Positions 27,501 to 38,920 are shown, numbered from the stretch's first letter. The stretch is 64,000 nucleotides of DNA from Baylisascaris procyonis (GCA_037389465.1 JAZARR010000032.1:558001-622000); one strand, 5' to 3'. Numbers and translations are program-made. Notes: generated by a model from the letters alone, not told the origin.

Positions 27501-30500
27501 ACGGCCACCACATGAAGCCAAGCAGTTACTTGTAGTTGGAAGGCAAATCGTTAAAATCGAATGGCATTAATAGTAGTAGAAAGTATATATCAGAAGCAGT
27601 AGAAAAGGGTGATTGATCGACTGATCAAACTTTTTTCAGAATTCACGTATAGATTAGCAATGTACTTCCAACTCTCCTGTTGACCTTCAATTATATAAGT
27701 ATCGCTTAAACAAGTCACTTAAGATGCTCACACTGTCGAAATGTCAACTAGACTGTGTGCTTAGGCAATATACTTCTAGTCTTCAACAATATTGGAAACT
27801 AAGTTAGGTGGTCGGCCGATTTGCTCCAGTTTCGCTGAGCTCATATCTATAACGTTAGATGGGTAACCGTTACAGGAACCGGGTTAAAACATATAGTCAT
27901 ACGTCCTGCGTCGCTTCAAATAACATATGCTTACTGCTATTCCCACACAGGCCTTTGTAGAATATTTTTGATGTAGATATGCTTCAAAGAAGTTTATTAC
28001 AAACTAACTAATATCTATACGAAATTTAGTGAGACATATATGTTCTTCACGATCACTTATATTGCTATTGGACTCGCATTGACAACGATAGCAATCGAAA
28101 TTGCTGCTGATACTCTCAAGAAATTGCATTATTTCGGTAGGAAGATTGAAAATGTGGGAAATGTGCAAATCTGGTTCGGTGGCAAGAAGTTCGTTGTTTT
28201 TATTTCTCACATCATTTAATCTGCTTTCCGAATATATAGAAAGCGCCAATGAAATGTGGTTCGTATGAGTTTATAAAAGGATAGAATTTTGACGCATATG
28301 GATTGTTTGTTCAAAGTTAATATTATTACAAATCGCAATTGCAATTTTTACAAGTGGCTAAAAATATACTTAACTAATCCATTTTTCATATAACAAACTT
28401 GATGCTTTTATTGATTCGTTCATAAATTATGGTAATATCTAATGCGCTATTAACTTTGACTTACCTAACGATGCAACAAAAGCTTTCTATAATGCACATA
28501 TAACGCTAGTGGAATGCGAATTGAGTATGTTCGACGAAACATCTTTGCCTATTTCAATTCGAATTCATTTAAAAGAATCTCGAAAATAATTCACTATACA
28601 GCAGTGTCAAATCGGATTCACTTCAATATATTTATCAAATATATTTAACTAAAGCACCTTTCATATTCATCATGTGGTGAATATTAAGACCATTTTAGGC
28701 TTACGGTGAAGCAATTAATTCGAAATCTTGGTGATCAATTCAATCTACCAGCAACAACGGTTAAGAATCTTAATTTGGATGATTTTGTTGATCAAGCAAT
28801 TAAAGTGGAAGCTGGTGAAATTCCATCACTTAGGGTGAGTGATGCTCTCTAAAATTTTTACTTTTTATTGGCTTCATATTCTATCAGCTTCACTAATCAT
28901 TCGTTAAGATGCGATGCATTATTTTTCATGAGGATATTATTTTTCGTGCTCATAGTATCGTCGCTTATCATATATGCGCTTGTCTTTATTGTCGAATACT
29001 CCAAAGATTACGTTTAATGTGGTGGAAGAAGGTGAGAAAACGAAGCGCTGATCTATTCAAACAGTAAACAACGAATAATGCTGTTCATTGATTTTCTATC
29101 ACGCAATCTTCAAGCAAAATATATCTGCGGTATTAACGCATTTAGTCATGCAAGAGCTTTCATATCAAACGATCAGAGAAAACGATGGCATTTACCTGCA
29201 AATATGAAGAGATTGAGCAGCATAAATTCTTAATCAAAATAAGAAGAAGGTAGAGTTTGATAATGATATAAATATACAAGCATATTTTCCATCCGCTTCA
29301 CGTTCACTGCAGTTGAAAATGAACAATTTTGTATATTAACAATTTGCAGCCACCACCCATAGATGACAGGGCTTTTCTACTCGACGCTACCGTCGACTAC
29401 GCAGACGATGAGGAAGGAGGTAACATTTTTTTATTCCCGAAATTTTACTTTCGGGACGACAATTGCTAACTGCTCAAATATGACTAACGTTGTGCTTTTT
29501 CTATGTGAATCTCTGCCAGACGCTTCCGACCGGGGATTCGTTGGAGCTGATACCATAAAAGCGGACAGATATATTCTTGGAAGCACCAAATTTAACACCA
29601 TATCCTTCAAGCTGATATTTCCTCGCAGGTTTTCTTCGGTTCGTTGTGCTACCCTTTAGAGATGCGACATGCGTGCGTTCATTTCCTTTGATGCACAAAA
29701 TCTTTTCAGTAGATTTTCACCTGCAATACCGTATGTCATTTTATTATCCCTCATCCCCATGAGATCTCAATTAGAATCTACATCTCCTTTGAGAAATCCG
29801 ACACACTAAAAAACATTGAAAATGTGCAACAGCCAAAACTTCTATCCTGCGTCGCGGCTGTAGACCACTTCGATGGTTCTGAAATTTGCATATTAAAGAG
29901 CGTTTAGTGATCAGTTACGTAGAAAAGCGAGCCCCAAAAAAAAACAAGCACTTGATATAGGATTATCTTGAGGAATTGGCCTGTTATAGAGTGACGGTTC
30001 ATGACGAGATAGTTCTATTCGTATTTTAGGCATTTCCTTCTGAAATGAGAGTCATGTCATTCCATAGAAGATCGAATAAGGAAAATCATTTGTATAGTCA
30101 TAAATTTAGAGGAATGGATACCAAACCCGACACCGCCGTCCATATCACTTAATGAACTACCTACGGAGCCCATTGTTTCGCTCCAACAAATCGAATCAGC
30201 ACCGGCATTCCTTTTCAATCCGGAGCTAAAAAGTGAAGAAGAAGTTGAACGTATTGAGGATATTGAAATCTCGCGTGAGAGCACTCCTGGTCCCGAAGTT
30301 ATATGCGAGCCAACACCACAGCCTGAAACGTTGTCCGAGGAAATATGCGAGATTGAACAACTACCAACCTCTGACAGGAGCTCTGAATCCGAATTACCTC
30401 CACTGATGGAAAAAGCTGTGCCTGATCCGGTTTCCGAGTCGGAACCAGAACCATTATCTCTACTAATTCTGGAATATGAGCCTGAATTGGAACCAAGTGA

Positions 30501-33500
30501 CCTTATCATTCAACAAGAGCCACCAACAGAACTGCAAAACAGCCCAGAACAACAACAAGAGCAGGAGCTACAGCCCGAGCCACTCGAAAAGCCCGAATCA
30601 GAACAAGAAGCCGAACAAAAGTCTCTTGAAGAGGAAGGACTGCCTGAACCTGATCCAGAACCTCAGTACTTTCCGGAACAGGCAAAAGAAACAGAAACAA
30701 CTCTACAACAGACACCTCCGCCGAAACCTGTAAGTTACATATTCCGTTGCGCATAGCCGATGTTTTCTTGCTGAACAGGAATAAGCAAAATGAAGGGTTT
30801 ACTGAACAGACCACGACTGTAGAGCATCTGTGGTTTGTTTAGCAAATGCTCCAGTCAAATGCTCCTGCCCGGCGATTGAAGCTTTAACATTCATTTCTGA
30901 TGATACAACATTTTTCATGACACAACATTTAACAGACCTTTTTTCAGGTTCGGACTACAGGTCAGCCAGTTTAAGATTCATTCATAGTTTGAAACGCATG
31001 GCTATTTATCTACTGCTGGCTTATATTTGGTTTCATTGAAATAATCCATTGCGTGTTGCTCGCTGTTGCATTTCCAAAGACCCATCTTGCCTCTCATAAA
31101 ATATGATGACCGCTTTGAGTTAAGTTTTTATGTGTTTTCCGTTGAGAGCAAGATGATGTTTTGGAAAAAAAAATCGTTCACCATTCAAAAAATTTAAACT
31201 ATCGAATTTTTTATAGACAAATGCTGAAAAGTTTCTGAAATTACGATTGCTTCTACCAGCGCTTATAAATTTAAAATATAGATTTCGTTGTAGCGGATTA
31301 ATGAAAAGTTCAAAGTAGTGTTATTTTTTCGAAAGCTCAAAACTTTTCTAGCGGATTGGTGAATATTTTGTTATGTCGCATGCTTACAGCGAATTGTTGA
31401 AGAATCACATATACTATATTCACTACACAAAATGATATCACTATGAGAAAAAATTAACACCATGGAGAAAATTGTCAAAATAAAAGTCAAAAGTAATTTT
31501 AACAAACAATAGAACTTTATAGGAGTTGCAGAATTTAGAAATGAATGTTGTATTCACAACAAATTCACATACAATCGATACCATTTCAAGATTTCCTTTG
31601 AAATATCATTCGTAGTGAAATATAGTGAAACATTTGCGAACAATAGAAAGTAGCGCAAATGGTCGTAATTTATCAGTGGTTATTTGGACTTCTTAATGCT
31701 CCATTAATATAATGATAAGTGATAAATAGAATTTCACCCCTTCTCACGTAGATCTCTATCATTCGGTTCATTTCTCGATTTCTGCTAGCAAAAAGAATGG
31801 CGACATCATATGCATGCATGCACTCGTAATGTATTTACGCACAATGCGAAGTATAACGCATGAATTCGTTAACACCTTAAGACCTAATTTCTTATTTTTT
31901 AACGCATGAGCAGATGCTACATCTTTAAGCCAACTGTCATCATAACCCAGCATTCAGCACACCACCTTTCTTCTTTCTTTGCAAATAACTCTAAAGCACC
32001 TACGTTCAGCACCATTTCCTATCGTCCTGTTATTGAATGTTGAAGAATGATACTGTTCTGCGAGAATTTCAAGCAGAAATCATCACAGCTCAGAACAACA
32101 CAAAATGTAAAAATTCGCATTAGTTTAGGCTTACTGCAGCTTTCGTGCTAACTAAATGTGCTTTGCATGTAGGGAAAAGTTTGGTATTGTCGATTAGTGA
32201 TCAACAGCAAATCTGCTATAGAATTTTGGCAATAGTCGAAATTCCACATGGGATTTGAAAGTGAGTGACCACATGGCAACCATGCCAAATCCTTAGTCAG
32301 TGAACAATGGCCAGTTTATTAGAAGAAAAGCAAGAAAGTAATGAGTATGGTCGGAGCGGCTACCGAGAATAACCGAGATGATGCCGGCATGCAACGCCAA
32401 CGAATGAGACAATGAAGAATTGGCATAAGTAGAAACAATATTCCCGCTATTTCGCATCCGATTTCATTCTCGCATGATCTTGATTTGATGACCGATTGAA
32501 TGGTCAATCACAATGTTTTTATGTTATCTCTGGTGCATTTTCTGTTGAACATAAATGTTGAATAGAATATCGATTGAAATCGTTTTGTTTAGCGAGATGG
32601 AGTATCGACGCCTCTGTCCACAGGAGGAGGGACTACAGCGAAGAGGCATGGAAGCGCTATCACGCTTATCAAAAAGTAGCAACTTTCTTCCATTATAGTA
32701 GACCATTCAACATATTTTTCATAAAACATCTGCTCCTAATTATATCATGCTTGATTTCTGAGAGAGGAGCAAAACTTCGCGAAGTTGAGACGCCTCACGA
32801 AATTTGAATAATACTTTCCATATTGAACGTTTCCATGAACTTTGCATATGTATGGCAAACAAGTTCGACGAAGTTTAGAATAACCTTTGTGTACTTATTT
32901 AATAGCAATAGCATTTTTTAGCATTTTGACAGCATTCTAAAAATTCTCAGTACCAAACGTTGACTGAATACTTGGTAAGTTAACAAAAATAGGCAATACG
33001 TAAAATTCAATGAGCGTTGTGGACATTTCCTTCAAGTCACCATGATTCCTTCGACTATATACAGTGGATCGTCGTACACATACTCGAACTATAGGAAAGA
33101 GTTGTTGACCATTTCTTTCTTTCCATTACCTAAAATTTTCTCCAAATAGGTTTCAATTTTAGCACCTCTCCGTTAACTTTGCAGTCTATTTCCCAAATTT
33201 GCGGGCATAAGTGCTTTTGCCCAATGAGATAGGAAAATGCAACTATCCGACTAAAGCTTCACAATTACTGCTTGACGATACTTCATTTTGTTTGAGAGAA
33301 ATTCAAAGTTATATCTGTTTCAAATTATGATTATCAAAATTTTCATTCTATTATTCGATGCTGATCTTCGAATGCAGAATATAGATGTCAAAATCGATGC
33401 GTTTAAAATTTCAGCAATGGAAGAAATTTCGGCAAACACAACAACAAGCATCGATAACTGCAACACAAGATTTGCCCTTGGTACGTTTAATTTTCGCATC

Positions 33501-34460
33501 TAATACCCACCTTTTACGTACTATTGTTTATAAAGCGAACATATGTGAAGCACAATTTATGCACGGAGAATTAGGTATGCTTTCATCGATGAATGCTTAT
33601 GTGTTTTTATGTTTATTAACTATAACAACATTACCTATAACAACAAGGTATATGTTTCTTATTATAGCATTGCAAAGCTGTATCAGTACTTGCACGCAGA
33701 AATGAAAAACTTTATCAAAATTGTGCGTTTGGCCGTTTGAACGCTATATTCTTAAGAATTTATGCACAGTTTTTAGGCATTACATTCTTGTTCCCAATGA
33801 TGGCTAAGAATTTTACCTCTCCTCTCATAAAAGTGGAATTTATGAAACCACGAAGCTCCAAAGTATAAGGAAGGATTTTGAACGCAAGTTGTTCAACGTA
33901 AATCTGCGGATTAAAAAAAAAAAGACGTCCGTTTCGGCGTTGAAGTTAAATAGGGCATCAGATGTTCATTGATACATGGGCGAGGATAGAATTGCTTATC
34001 ACTAAAATAGACCATCAATCAAGTGATCGATCAGTGAAGCTGGGTCTCGATAATTTTCAGCTTGCCAGCGACCTAAAATGTACTTGAAACAGCTATCATT
34101 CCTTTCATGCTGCACTTTTGCACAATTGCCGTCATAAATGCCCACATTTATTTACGGTGTGAGCGCTGACAGAACAAAGACATGGCGTGATCAGTGGATA
34201 AAACTGCTTTCACGAAACTCAAGGATGGGGGCTATAACTTGCTTATCGAAAAATCCATCGTTAAACAATTTTATCGTTCTACGTTGACCGCTTCATTATT
34301 TCGGGCATTTCAGAAGAGTCAGTCACGCAGAAGTGATGGCAGCACTCCGGATAGCGAAATCAGCACACTCAGCTATCCAACACATTCTTCCACTGCGAAG
34401 AGACATCCGTCGAAACAAATTCAAAGAGGAGAGCATCGTGGACGATCGAGGAAAAGCTAA
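17045..34460 (+). CDS. Channel 1: TWK-type K2P potassium channel (multi-exon gene)
   Basis: This is a two-pore-domain potassium channel subunit, expected in the plasma membrane as a dimer that passes background K+ current. Numbered from the first residue of the TM1 exon, the order is TM1 (about 5-25), a long extracellular insert (33-126), cap cysteines C129, C143 and C159, pore 1 with filter TIGYG (204-208), TM2 (about 219-242), an intracellular linker, TM3 (about 328-349), pore 2 with filter SIGLG (369-373), TM4 (about 383-402), KLHYFGRK, and a tail to residue 777. All exon phases agree. TIGYGN, TSIGLGDIVP and HYFGRKIEN identify the nematode TWK group; I cannot assign a specific orthologue. 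The N-terminus is uncertain. The C-terminal tail is 300 residues or more, acidic then basic. A paralogue lies 23 kb downstream. Confidence 0.93.
18531..18590. repeat. (TA)30 microsatellite
   Basis: Sixty bases of uninterrupted TA dinucleotide. It lies in the presumed intron before the channel 1 TM1 exon. Likely length-polymorphic. Confidence 0.97.
19991..20228 (+). CDS. Channel 1 TM1 exon
   Basis: It follows the acceptor CATTATAG and begins with ATPIVVHVMMVLSVSLYAIF, an amphipathic lead-in and TM1, then GAMVIRKLESKE, the usual Gly and acidic end of K2P TM1. The rest is the start of the extracellular loop and contains one N-glycosylation sequon (NDT, residue 55). It ends at donor GTATGTGA leaving one base, which pairs in phase with the exon at 23086. 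The channel 2 TM1 exon starts at the same residue after a near-identical acceptor. Confidence 0.88.
22754..22849 (+). CDS. Possible cassette exon in channel 1
   Basis: A frame between ACTAG and the donor GCCG|GTAGTC is open and phase-compatible with insertion between the TM1 exon and the next exon (two leading bases, one trailing). It would add 32 residues including QQKFWKDKPTYSDKGGAG to the extracellular loop. There is no homologous segment in channel 2, and the splice signals are mediocre. The alternative is that it is ordinary intron. Confidence 0.2.
23086..23252 (+). CDS. Channel 1 extracellular loop and cap helix 1 exon
   Basis: It follows GGCTTTCAG and ends AAA|GTATTT in phase 0. Residues 81-135 run from an insert with no counterpart in channel 2 to NHRCILSAIK, which matches RTRQCVIAALQ of channel 2 and supplies the first conserved cap cysteine (C129). 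The antisense strand is also open here (23082-23300), but the phase agreement and the cap homology settle the strand. An internal acceptor CCTCAG at 23118-19 would start the exon in a different phase. Confidence 0.7.
23509..23647 (+). CDS. Channel 1 cap helix 2 exon
   Basis: It follows CAAATTTAG in phase 0 and ends AATG|GTAAGT, leaving one base. It encodes NMLKEGDCSPEVLSRVIASE and continues through DHCY. The cysteines C143 and C159 fall 14 and 16 residues after the previous cap cysteine, exactly the spacing in channel 2. In channel 2 this segment and the previous cap helix sit in one exon, so the intron at 23253-23508 is specific to channel 1. Confidence 0.88.
23828..23899 (+). CDS. Channel 1 pore-helix 1 exon
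   Basis: It follows CTTTCAG and ends ATTG|GTTAGA. It encodes DEDEQAWSFVDSILFCFTVI then TTI: the acidic turret, the pore helix and the start of the first selectivity filter. The intron falls after the first base of the filter glycine codon (TI-G|Y-G), which as I recall is a common intron position in K2P genes and is also used in channel 2. Confidence 0.95.
24332..24491 (+). CDS. Channel 1 selectivity filter and TM2 exon
   Basis: It follows TATTGCAG and completes TIGYGN. It then encodes VTPQTFAGRLFC and the TM2 core LIGIPFTLLAIADVGKFISE. It ends at GG|GTATGT with two bases over. The exon is 160 bases, the same length as its channel 2 counterpart, with the same entry and exit phases. Confidence 0.96.
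24836..24989 (+). CDS. Channel 1 intracellular TM2-TM3 linker exon, first part
   Basis: It follows AATTTTCAG with one leading base and ends GAA|GTCAGT in phase 0. It begins with a basic stretch, KCLKKHYLRRNLAKLPKYG, right after TM2 and ends with an acidic one, LESGADVENIIE. The corresponding channel 2 exon also starts basic, has the same entry phase and ends in Glu at phase 0. An earlier donor inside it (TATG|GTATTC) is possible. Confidence 0.72.
25949..26092 (+). CDS. Channel 1 acidic linker and TM3 exon
   Basis: It follows CGTTGTAG in phase 0. It opens with the strongly acidic DDENDDSSDSE and continues with TM3 (VSLLLLFLIYITLGAMMITT) and the post-TM3 motif YEPDMDFFK, then donor AAG|GTGAGG in phase 0. 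In TWK channels TM3 is followed by an aromatic-acidic motif before the second pore helix, as here. Confidence 0.9.
27132..27193 (+). CDS. Channel 1 pore 2 exon
   Basis: It follows ATTTTCAG. It encodes AIYFNFVTLTSIGLGDIVPR, the second pore helix and filter with sequence SIGLG. The asymmetric pair TIGYG/SIGLG is the usual K2P arrangement. It ends at GAAG|GTAGAA with two bases over, in phase with the TM4 exon. Confidence 0.95.
28030..28188 (+). CDS. Channel 1 TM4 exon
   Basis: It follows GAAATTTAG. It encodes YMFFTITYIAIGLALTTIAI (TM4), then EIAADTLKKLHYFGRKIEN and QIWFGGK. The K-x-H-Y-F-G-R-K motif after TM4 is a strong nematode TWK signature. It ends AA|GTTCGT, a weak donor, but the split Lys codon and the phase match the next exon exactly. 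Confidence 0.94.
28699..28834 (+). CDS. Channel 1 post-TM4 conserved domain exon
   Basis: It follows CATTTTAG and ends CTTAGG|GTGAGT in phase 0. It encodes LTVKQLIRNLGDQFNLPATT followed by NLDDFVDQAIKVEAGEIPSLR. This GGKK-LTVK-LGDQFN-DDFVDQAIKVE block is a recurring cytoplasmic segment in one group of TWK channels as I know them. Its function is unknown to me. Confidence 0.93.
29350..29419 (+). CDS. Channel 1 tail exon (PPPIDD...)
   Basis: It follows TTTGCAG in phase 0 and ends GGAG|GTAACA. It encodes PPPIDDRAFLLDATVDYADD then EEG. The phases match on both sides. It continues the cytoplasmic tail and becomes acidic at its end. An unrelated longer frame on the plus strand runs through it and on into the intron. 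Confidence 0.88.
30110..30729 (+). CDS. Channel 1 long acidic Glu/Pro-rich tail exon
   Basis: It follows TAAATTTAG with two leading bases and ends CCT|GTAAGT in phase 0. The 206 codons are continuously open. They begin EWIPNPTPPSISLNELPTEP and become a low-complexity run of Glu, Pro, Gln and Ser, with many PEP and EPE units between about 30430 and 30729. This should be an unstructured, highly negative cytoplasmic tail, PEST-like in composition. The antisense frame at 30057-30509 is a Ser-rich shadow of the same repeats. Confidence 0.92.
30948..30974 (+). CDS. Alternative short terminal exon of channel 1
   Basis: After TTTTTTCAG an in-phase frame reads VRTTGQPV and then stops. It could end an isoform directly after the acidic exon. 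It is only 27 bases, and the strong acceptor could be chance in T-rich sequence. The longer tail using 33415 and 34314 seems more likely. Confidence 0.25.
   Translation, partial: VRTTGQPV
32593..32679 (+). CDS. Alternative terminal exon of channel 1
   Basis: After TTGTTTAG a phase-0 frame reads RDGVSTPLSTGGGTTAKRHG and then SAITLIKK before a stop. It is compatible with splicing from the acidic exon and gives a basic end like the main model. The other two frames are also open and look coding-like, so the case rests mainly on phase and acceptor. Confidence 0.3.
   Translation, partial: RDGVSTPLSTGGGTTAKRHGSAITLIKK
33415..33480 (+). CDS. Channel 1 penultimate tail exon
   Basis: It follows AAATTTCAG and ends TTG|GTACGT. 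It is phase 0 on both sides and 22 codons long: QWKKFRQTQQQASITATQDL then PL. Splice signals are good and the exon inserts cleanly between the acidic exon and the last exon. It shifts the tail from acidic to Gln-rich and basic. There is no homologue to compare within the window. Confidence 0.6.
34314..34460 (+). CDS. Channel 1 terminal exon, basic Ser-rich end
   Basis: It follows GGCATTTCAG in phase 0. It encodes KSQSRRSDGSTPDSEISTLS and a basic end, GEHRGRSRKS, then TAA at 34458. A second plus-strand frame through the same DNA (containing EVMAALRIAKSAHSAIQHIL) stays open to 34584, so an isoform in the other frame cannot be excluded. The TAA lies about 370 bases before an AATAAA signal. Confidence 0.6.
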   Translation, partial: KSQSRRSDGSTPDSEISTLSYPTHSSTAKRHPSKQIQRGEHRGRSRKS

Positions 34461-34832
34461 TAGAATTTCAAAAATATCGATTCTAAGCTTGTTCCAAAAT
34501 CGTATTATGGATTTTTCACAAGGATATTCGTCGTTATTTATTTTGCTAAATATCCAAAAATCAATTGCTCATTTTTGCAACTGAAATATGCAGGAAAGCA
34601 TATTAGGAATGCTCGCATAGAATGCATTTTTTGCAGCACTTTTTATGAAGCGATATCTTTTTTTTCAAGAAAATCTTTTTTAGTATCAAGCAACACGTCT
34701 TCATCGCGCTAGTGCCGTATTATGTGATATGAGCAGAGTTAGAGGGATGTATATTTTGTGAACGACTTGCGATGTTCTCTTTGCTAAAATTTTCGCGCAG
34801 TCTGTGGCAGTAAATCCACAATTGAGCAATTA

Positions 34833-34838
34833 AATAAA
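34833..34838 (+). terminator. Poly(A) signal AATAAA after channel 1
   Basis: A canonical AATAAA lies downstream of both possible stops of the last exon. In such AT-rich DNA the hexamer occurs by chance, so the assignment depends on position only. Confidence 0.4.
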
Positions 34839-37800
34839 GCATTGTAGAGGCTCATTCATGAATTCAGACGTCTAAAACTCAATGAAAGAAGATTAATTTA
34901 AAGCGAAATTAAGATTCATAGCTTATCATGTTATCAGTTCCTAACATAACTGACTGCACAAGTTTATCCATCTACTCTCGTCAAATCCCACAATATTGGT
35001 TTTTGGGAACACTGAAATGAAAATATCAAGAGAAACAAATTCATATAGCATACATGCTACCGTTATCGAAATTTTTTTTTTCCAACGCCCATCAATCATC
35101 AATTGCTCTTTGTTCCTGAATATATTTGAATTTGAAATTATTTTATGTGCAATATATTTCTATTTAAAAGATATTTTTCTTGATGATATTTATATGTTTG
35201 CTGTTAATGATTGAACGTGCATAAAAAGTTTTTTTCTATCCTCTTGTATGACGATCAAAGATATGAAAGAATCATCAAGGCGATTGATTTATAACAATGA
35301 ACAAATACATATGGGAATAGCAAATTGTTGTTGCAAGTTATGCTTAGCATATATTTATCATATTGGTGTTCTTATAAGATTTCAAGATGCTGTCTTTCTA
35401 ATCGAATTTTCTCTTCGATCTTGACGATAAGGAAAAATTCATTGTTCATTTTTTTTGAGGGTTGATTATATTTGCTCCAAGTTTGCATTCGAAATTGTGA
35501 CGCGAGGAAATGTTCATAAAACTTATGATTGATGTGCAAATGGCATCGATCAGTTCTCGAGAGTTATGCGCACCAATCAAGACGATCTAATCTTTCCGAC
35601 TTTCTAATTCATTCTGGAAGTATGAGATAATTTTGTTGAATTTCGTATATTGATATAAGAAATAGTTTGCTTTTTTTTTAAATTGAAGTCATTTTGTCTT
35701 AATCATGAACTTCGATTGTAATAATTGATATAAATGCCATTCATTTAATCAATAAGGAAATTTAGAGAAAATCACTAAGGTTGAGCACACGTTGAGGCAG
35801 TAATGTTAACAGCCAACGATTTTTTTGTTTGGGTCAAAAAAATCGTCGGACCAATGTTTTTTCGGCCGATAGGAAGAAGTTCCGGTTTCTAAGCTGAGGT
35901 TCGTTAAAAATATTTTTCAAGGGATAACGTAAAATCTTGTTAGATCAGGATAGTTACACTACATGTAAATTGTATAAAACAATAACAGCAAGCAATTAAC
36001 CATTTAAGAGCAATCAGGGCAGAGATGAAAGCAAAGTAAAATGGTGAAATCGACGTCGTGGCCAAGTCGGCTGTTCGAGGACTGGTACAACCAGGCTCGC
36101 GAAATGAGAAAATAAAGAAACAGCTATCAAAAACAGGCTCAAAGAACAATCGAAACAAAAGTGAGAAAGTGCTGTATGAAGGGATCAGATGCTGTTAATT
36201 TCAGTAGTTTGCCTAGAACGATAACTACCATATAGTTTCTACTTGACTCAAAACATTCATCAAACTCAGTTATATATCATTACTCTAGGATCATCCTCTT
36301 TATTTGAGTCAATGGGTTTCTTCTCTAATTATCGCAAAATCCTTATTTTCTTCCTTCTGCGGGCGACACCGAAATTTCTATTTTCTCTAATAACATTGAG
36401 CTTTTTTTTTCAGTTTTGCATCGCTGATTGGTCCCATAAGTGCCACTCAGCTTCATCACTCAATAAAACCAATTTAATCTGCTTTGGGTGGTCGAATCCA
36501 CAAGCCCCATTTTCCACCAATTCCAGATCGAGCCATGTGACGCAGTCATAGATTTAGGAATTTTTGTCTCTTTCATTCATATACGATGAGCAGACTTCAA
36601 ATATTGTTAGGAAAGCTAATCCAAAGGTCAGAATTTTAGTGCAACACTTTCAGGATGTACGCTGGATGCACTCACATCTATCCATCAGTTGTTTCACCAA
36701 ATGTTCGAATACGGCGCTCAAATGTAGTCGCACTCAGACGTCGTCCAGAGAGCACCATTCGATAGCATAATCATCAGAATTAATTCAACCCTCCCAATTC
36801 TCTATAGTAAATGGATGTACCTTGTGGATAGTACTGAAATATCTCGAATATACACTAACTTTGTACATTGTGCCAAGAAATATTTAATTATAGAGATTGC
36901 AGTGAATGTTTTTATGAACTAGCATAGAAGCGCATTCAGGCCATTTGCTATTCGTAGTGCCCATCCATCGTTACCTTTCATTCTTTTGAATAGTTGTTAG
37001 CAAATAGAATAGTATATACTTAGAACGAGATATCAAAGAGATTAATAGCATTAGTCAGTCAGCTATAAAACCGTTATGAACTCTTTCACTTCTCTGACGG
37101 TGAATACTATATAGTTTTACAAAATAAAATTACAGAATAGTAGCATTTGCACTCTATATGTTGCGCTTTTTTTCTTCCATATTTTTTTCTCTTCATCATT
37201 CTACTCATCGACGAATTTTATGTGCTTTTCATTCATTACTATCTATCTGCGCAAAGCATTCTATCAGTATTTGGTCGAATGAAATGTTTGTTTTGATCTA
37301 AAAAAACGTATGCACAAAAAAGACATCATTTCTACGTCATCGTCCCCTGAACATTTCATAATTTAGATCTTCGCATAGAGCATTCATATATACCTAGATC
37401 AGAAGGATGATTTAAAACATTCTTACCATTAAGCACACAAAAGTAGAGTATGTGGTAGGGAAAAAGTTTGCAAAAAAAATAGCCAATTAAAGCTTGAATG
37501 CTGTTTCTCGAATAACTAATTTTTTTTTAAATGTCCCAATAAATGTTCACAACAAAAATACGCTCATTTCCATATCGAAATGCGATCATTAGTGGAAAGA
37601 AGAATATTGTTATATATTTAGTCCTGAAGAAAACAGTGAATTTGGAAATGCTTACAGCCATATTTGCTTTGGCTTTTCTCATTTTATTCTAGCAGCTGAG
37701 TGTCAAAAGTTTATTTTCATATGTTTTGCATGTATAAAGGAATGTGATTGCATTTCAAGCACATCAACATTTTTTGATGGTTTCGAATTTGAATGATGAA

Positions 37801-38920
37801 TGACTATGAGGAATACATTCATCATAATAACCTCTGCTGGTTGCTATCCGCATCTAATTCAACACTCAATATTCCTATCTCTTTTTTTCCACCCTTGCAT
37901 ATCCTTTGGGAATATCCTCTGTGGCTTTCGTTTAATCTTTCTGATCCTATTTTTTATTCGCCTTTCATCATTTTGGATTTTTTTTTCATGCAGTTGCTAA
38001 TATATTCTTTACTTAATGAAATGTTTGCTTCAATTTGTTACGTGGAAGGTGCTCGAATATGGCAAATCTCTGAGCCGAGATGAGAAAATGAGGGCATATG
38101 TTATTCACGAAAAACATACCAGATAGCTGCCCGATGATACAACGAGGAAATTTTTCTTGTTGATAAATGGGCGATATTATTTATTGCCAAAAAAAAAATT
38201 TCATTAGAAAGATGTAAATTTATTCGTCTAGATACTCTGCAAAAGGATTTTTCCATCGTCATGTAGAGATTTCTAAATAGATAACAATTCACAGCCTTAT
38301 GCCCATTGTATGATATCTCATGCCTCTAATATAGGAGCCTACATAATTGTTGCATATATAGCCCAAACGCTAATCTTTTGCATAGTTTTTTCACATCCCC
38401 GTTCATATGCATGAGATAGTTTATGCTTCAACTTTGATTTGTTTTGCTTGCAAGAATCTTTTTTATACATACAGTTTAATGGCAAACTCGACTCTTCTTT
38501 GACAAGTCACTAGAAAGTTCCCTTCTCGATGAAGATGAATGAAAAATATGTAAACCAAGAGGCAAACTGCCTTATCCTACAAGTCAATTAATCTCCTCAT
38601 CATAACAACAATTGAAGATGGTTACTATGCAGCGGTACCTGCTCGGTGCTAAGTGGTGTTTCGTAAGAAAATCTTCAAATTGAGATCCTATATTTTTCGG
38701 CCCCGCGATTGTCAGTATGCCGCTGATATCGTGGCCTCACCGCGTAAATACGGGCCAAAGATGATATACCGAAATCGGGATGAAAATTCAGAGCGACTAT
38801 ACCAATTGATGGTAGCGCCTTAGTTTAACAAATATTTTGTGAAGAGACTCAACGGTCAGGTGATACTATCAACTTTAGCATTCATGTTTGCTTTTTTTTT
38901 GTTTTCAATGCTATGTTCCT

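Noticed and set aside
30057..30509. 150-codon minus-strand frame, Ser/Gly-rich
   Set aside because: It is the antisense shadow of the acidic channel 1 exon; its repeats mirror the PEP/EPE codons and the plus strand has matching splice phases.
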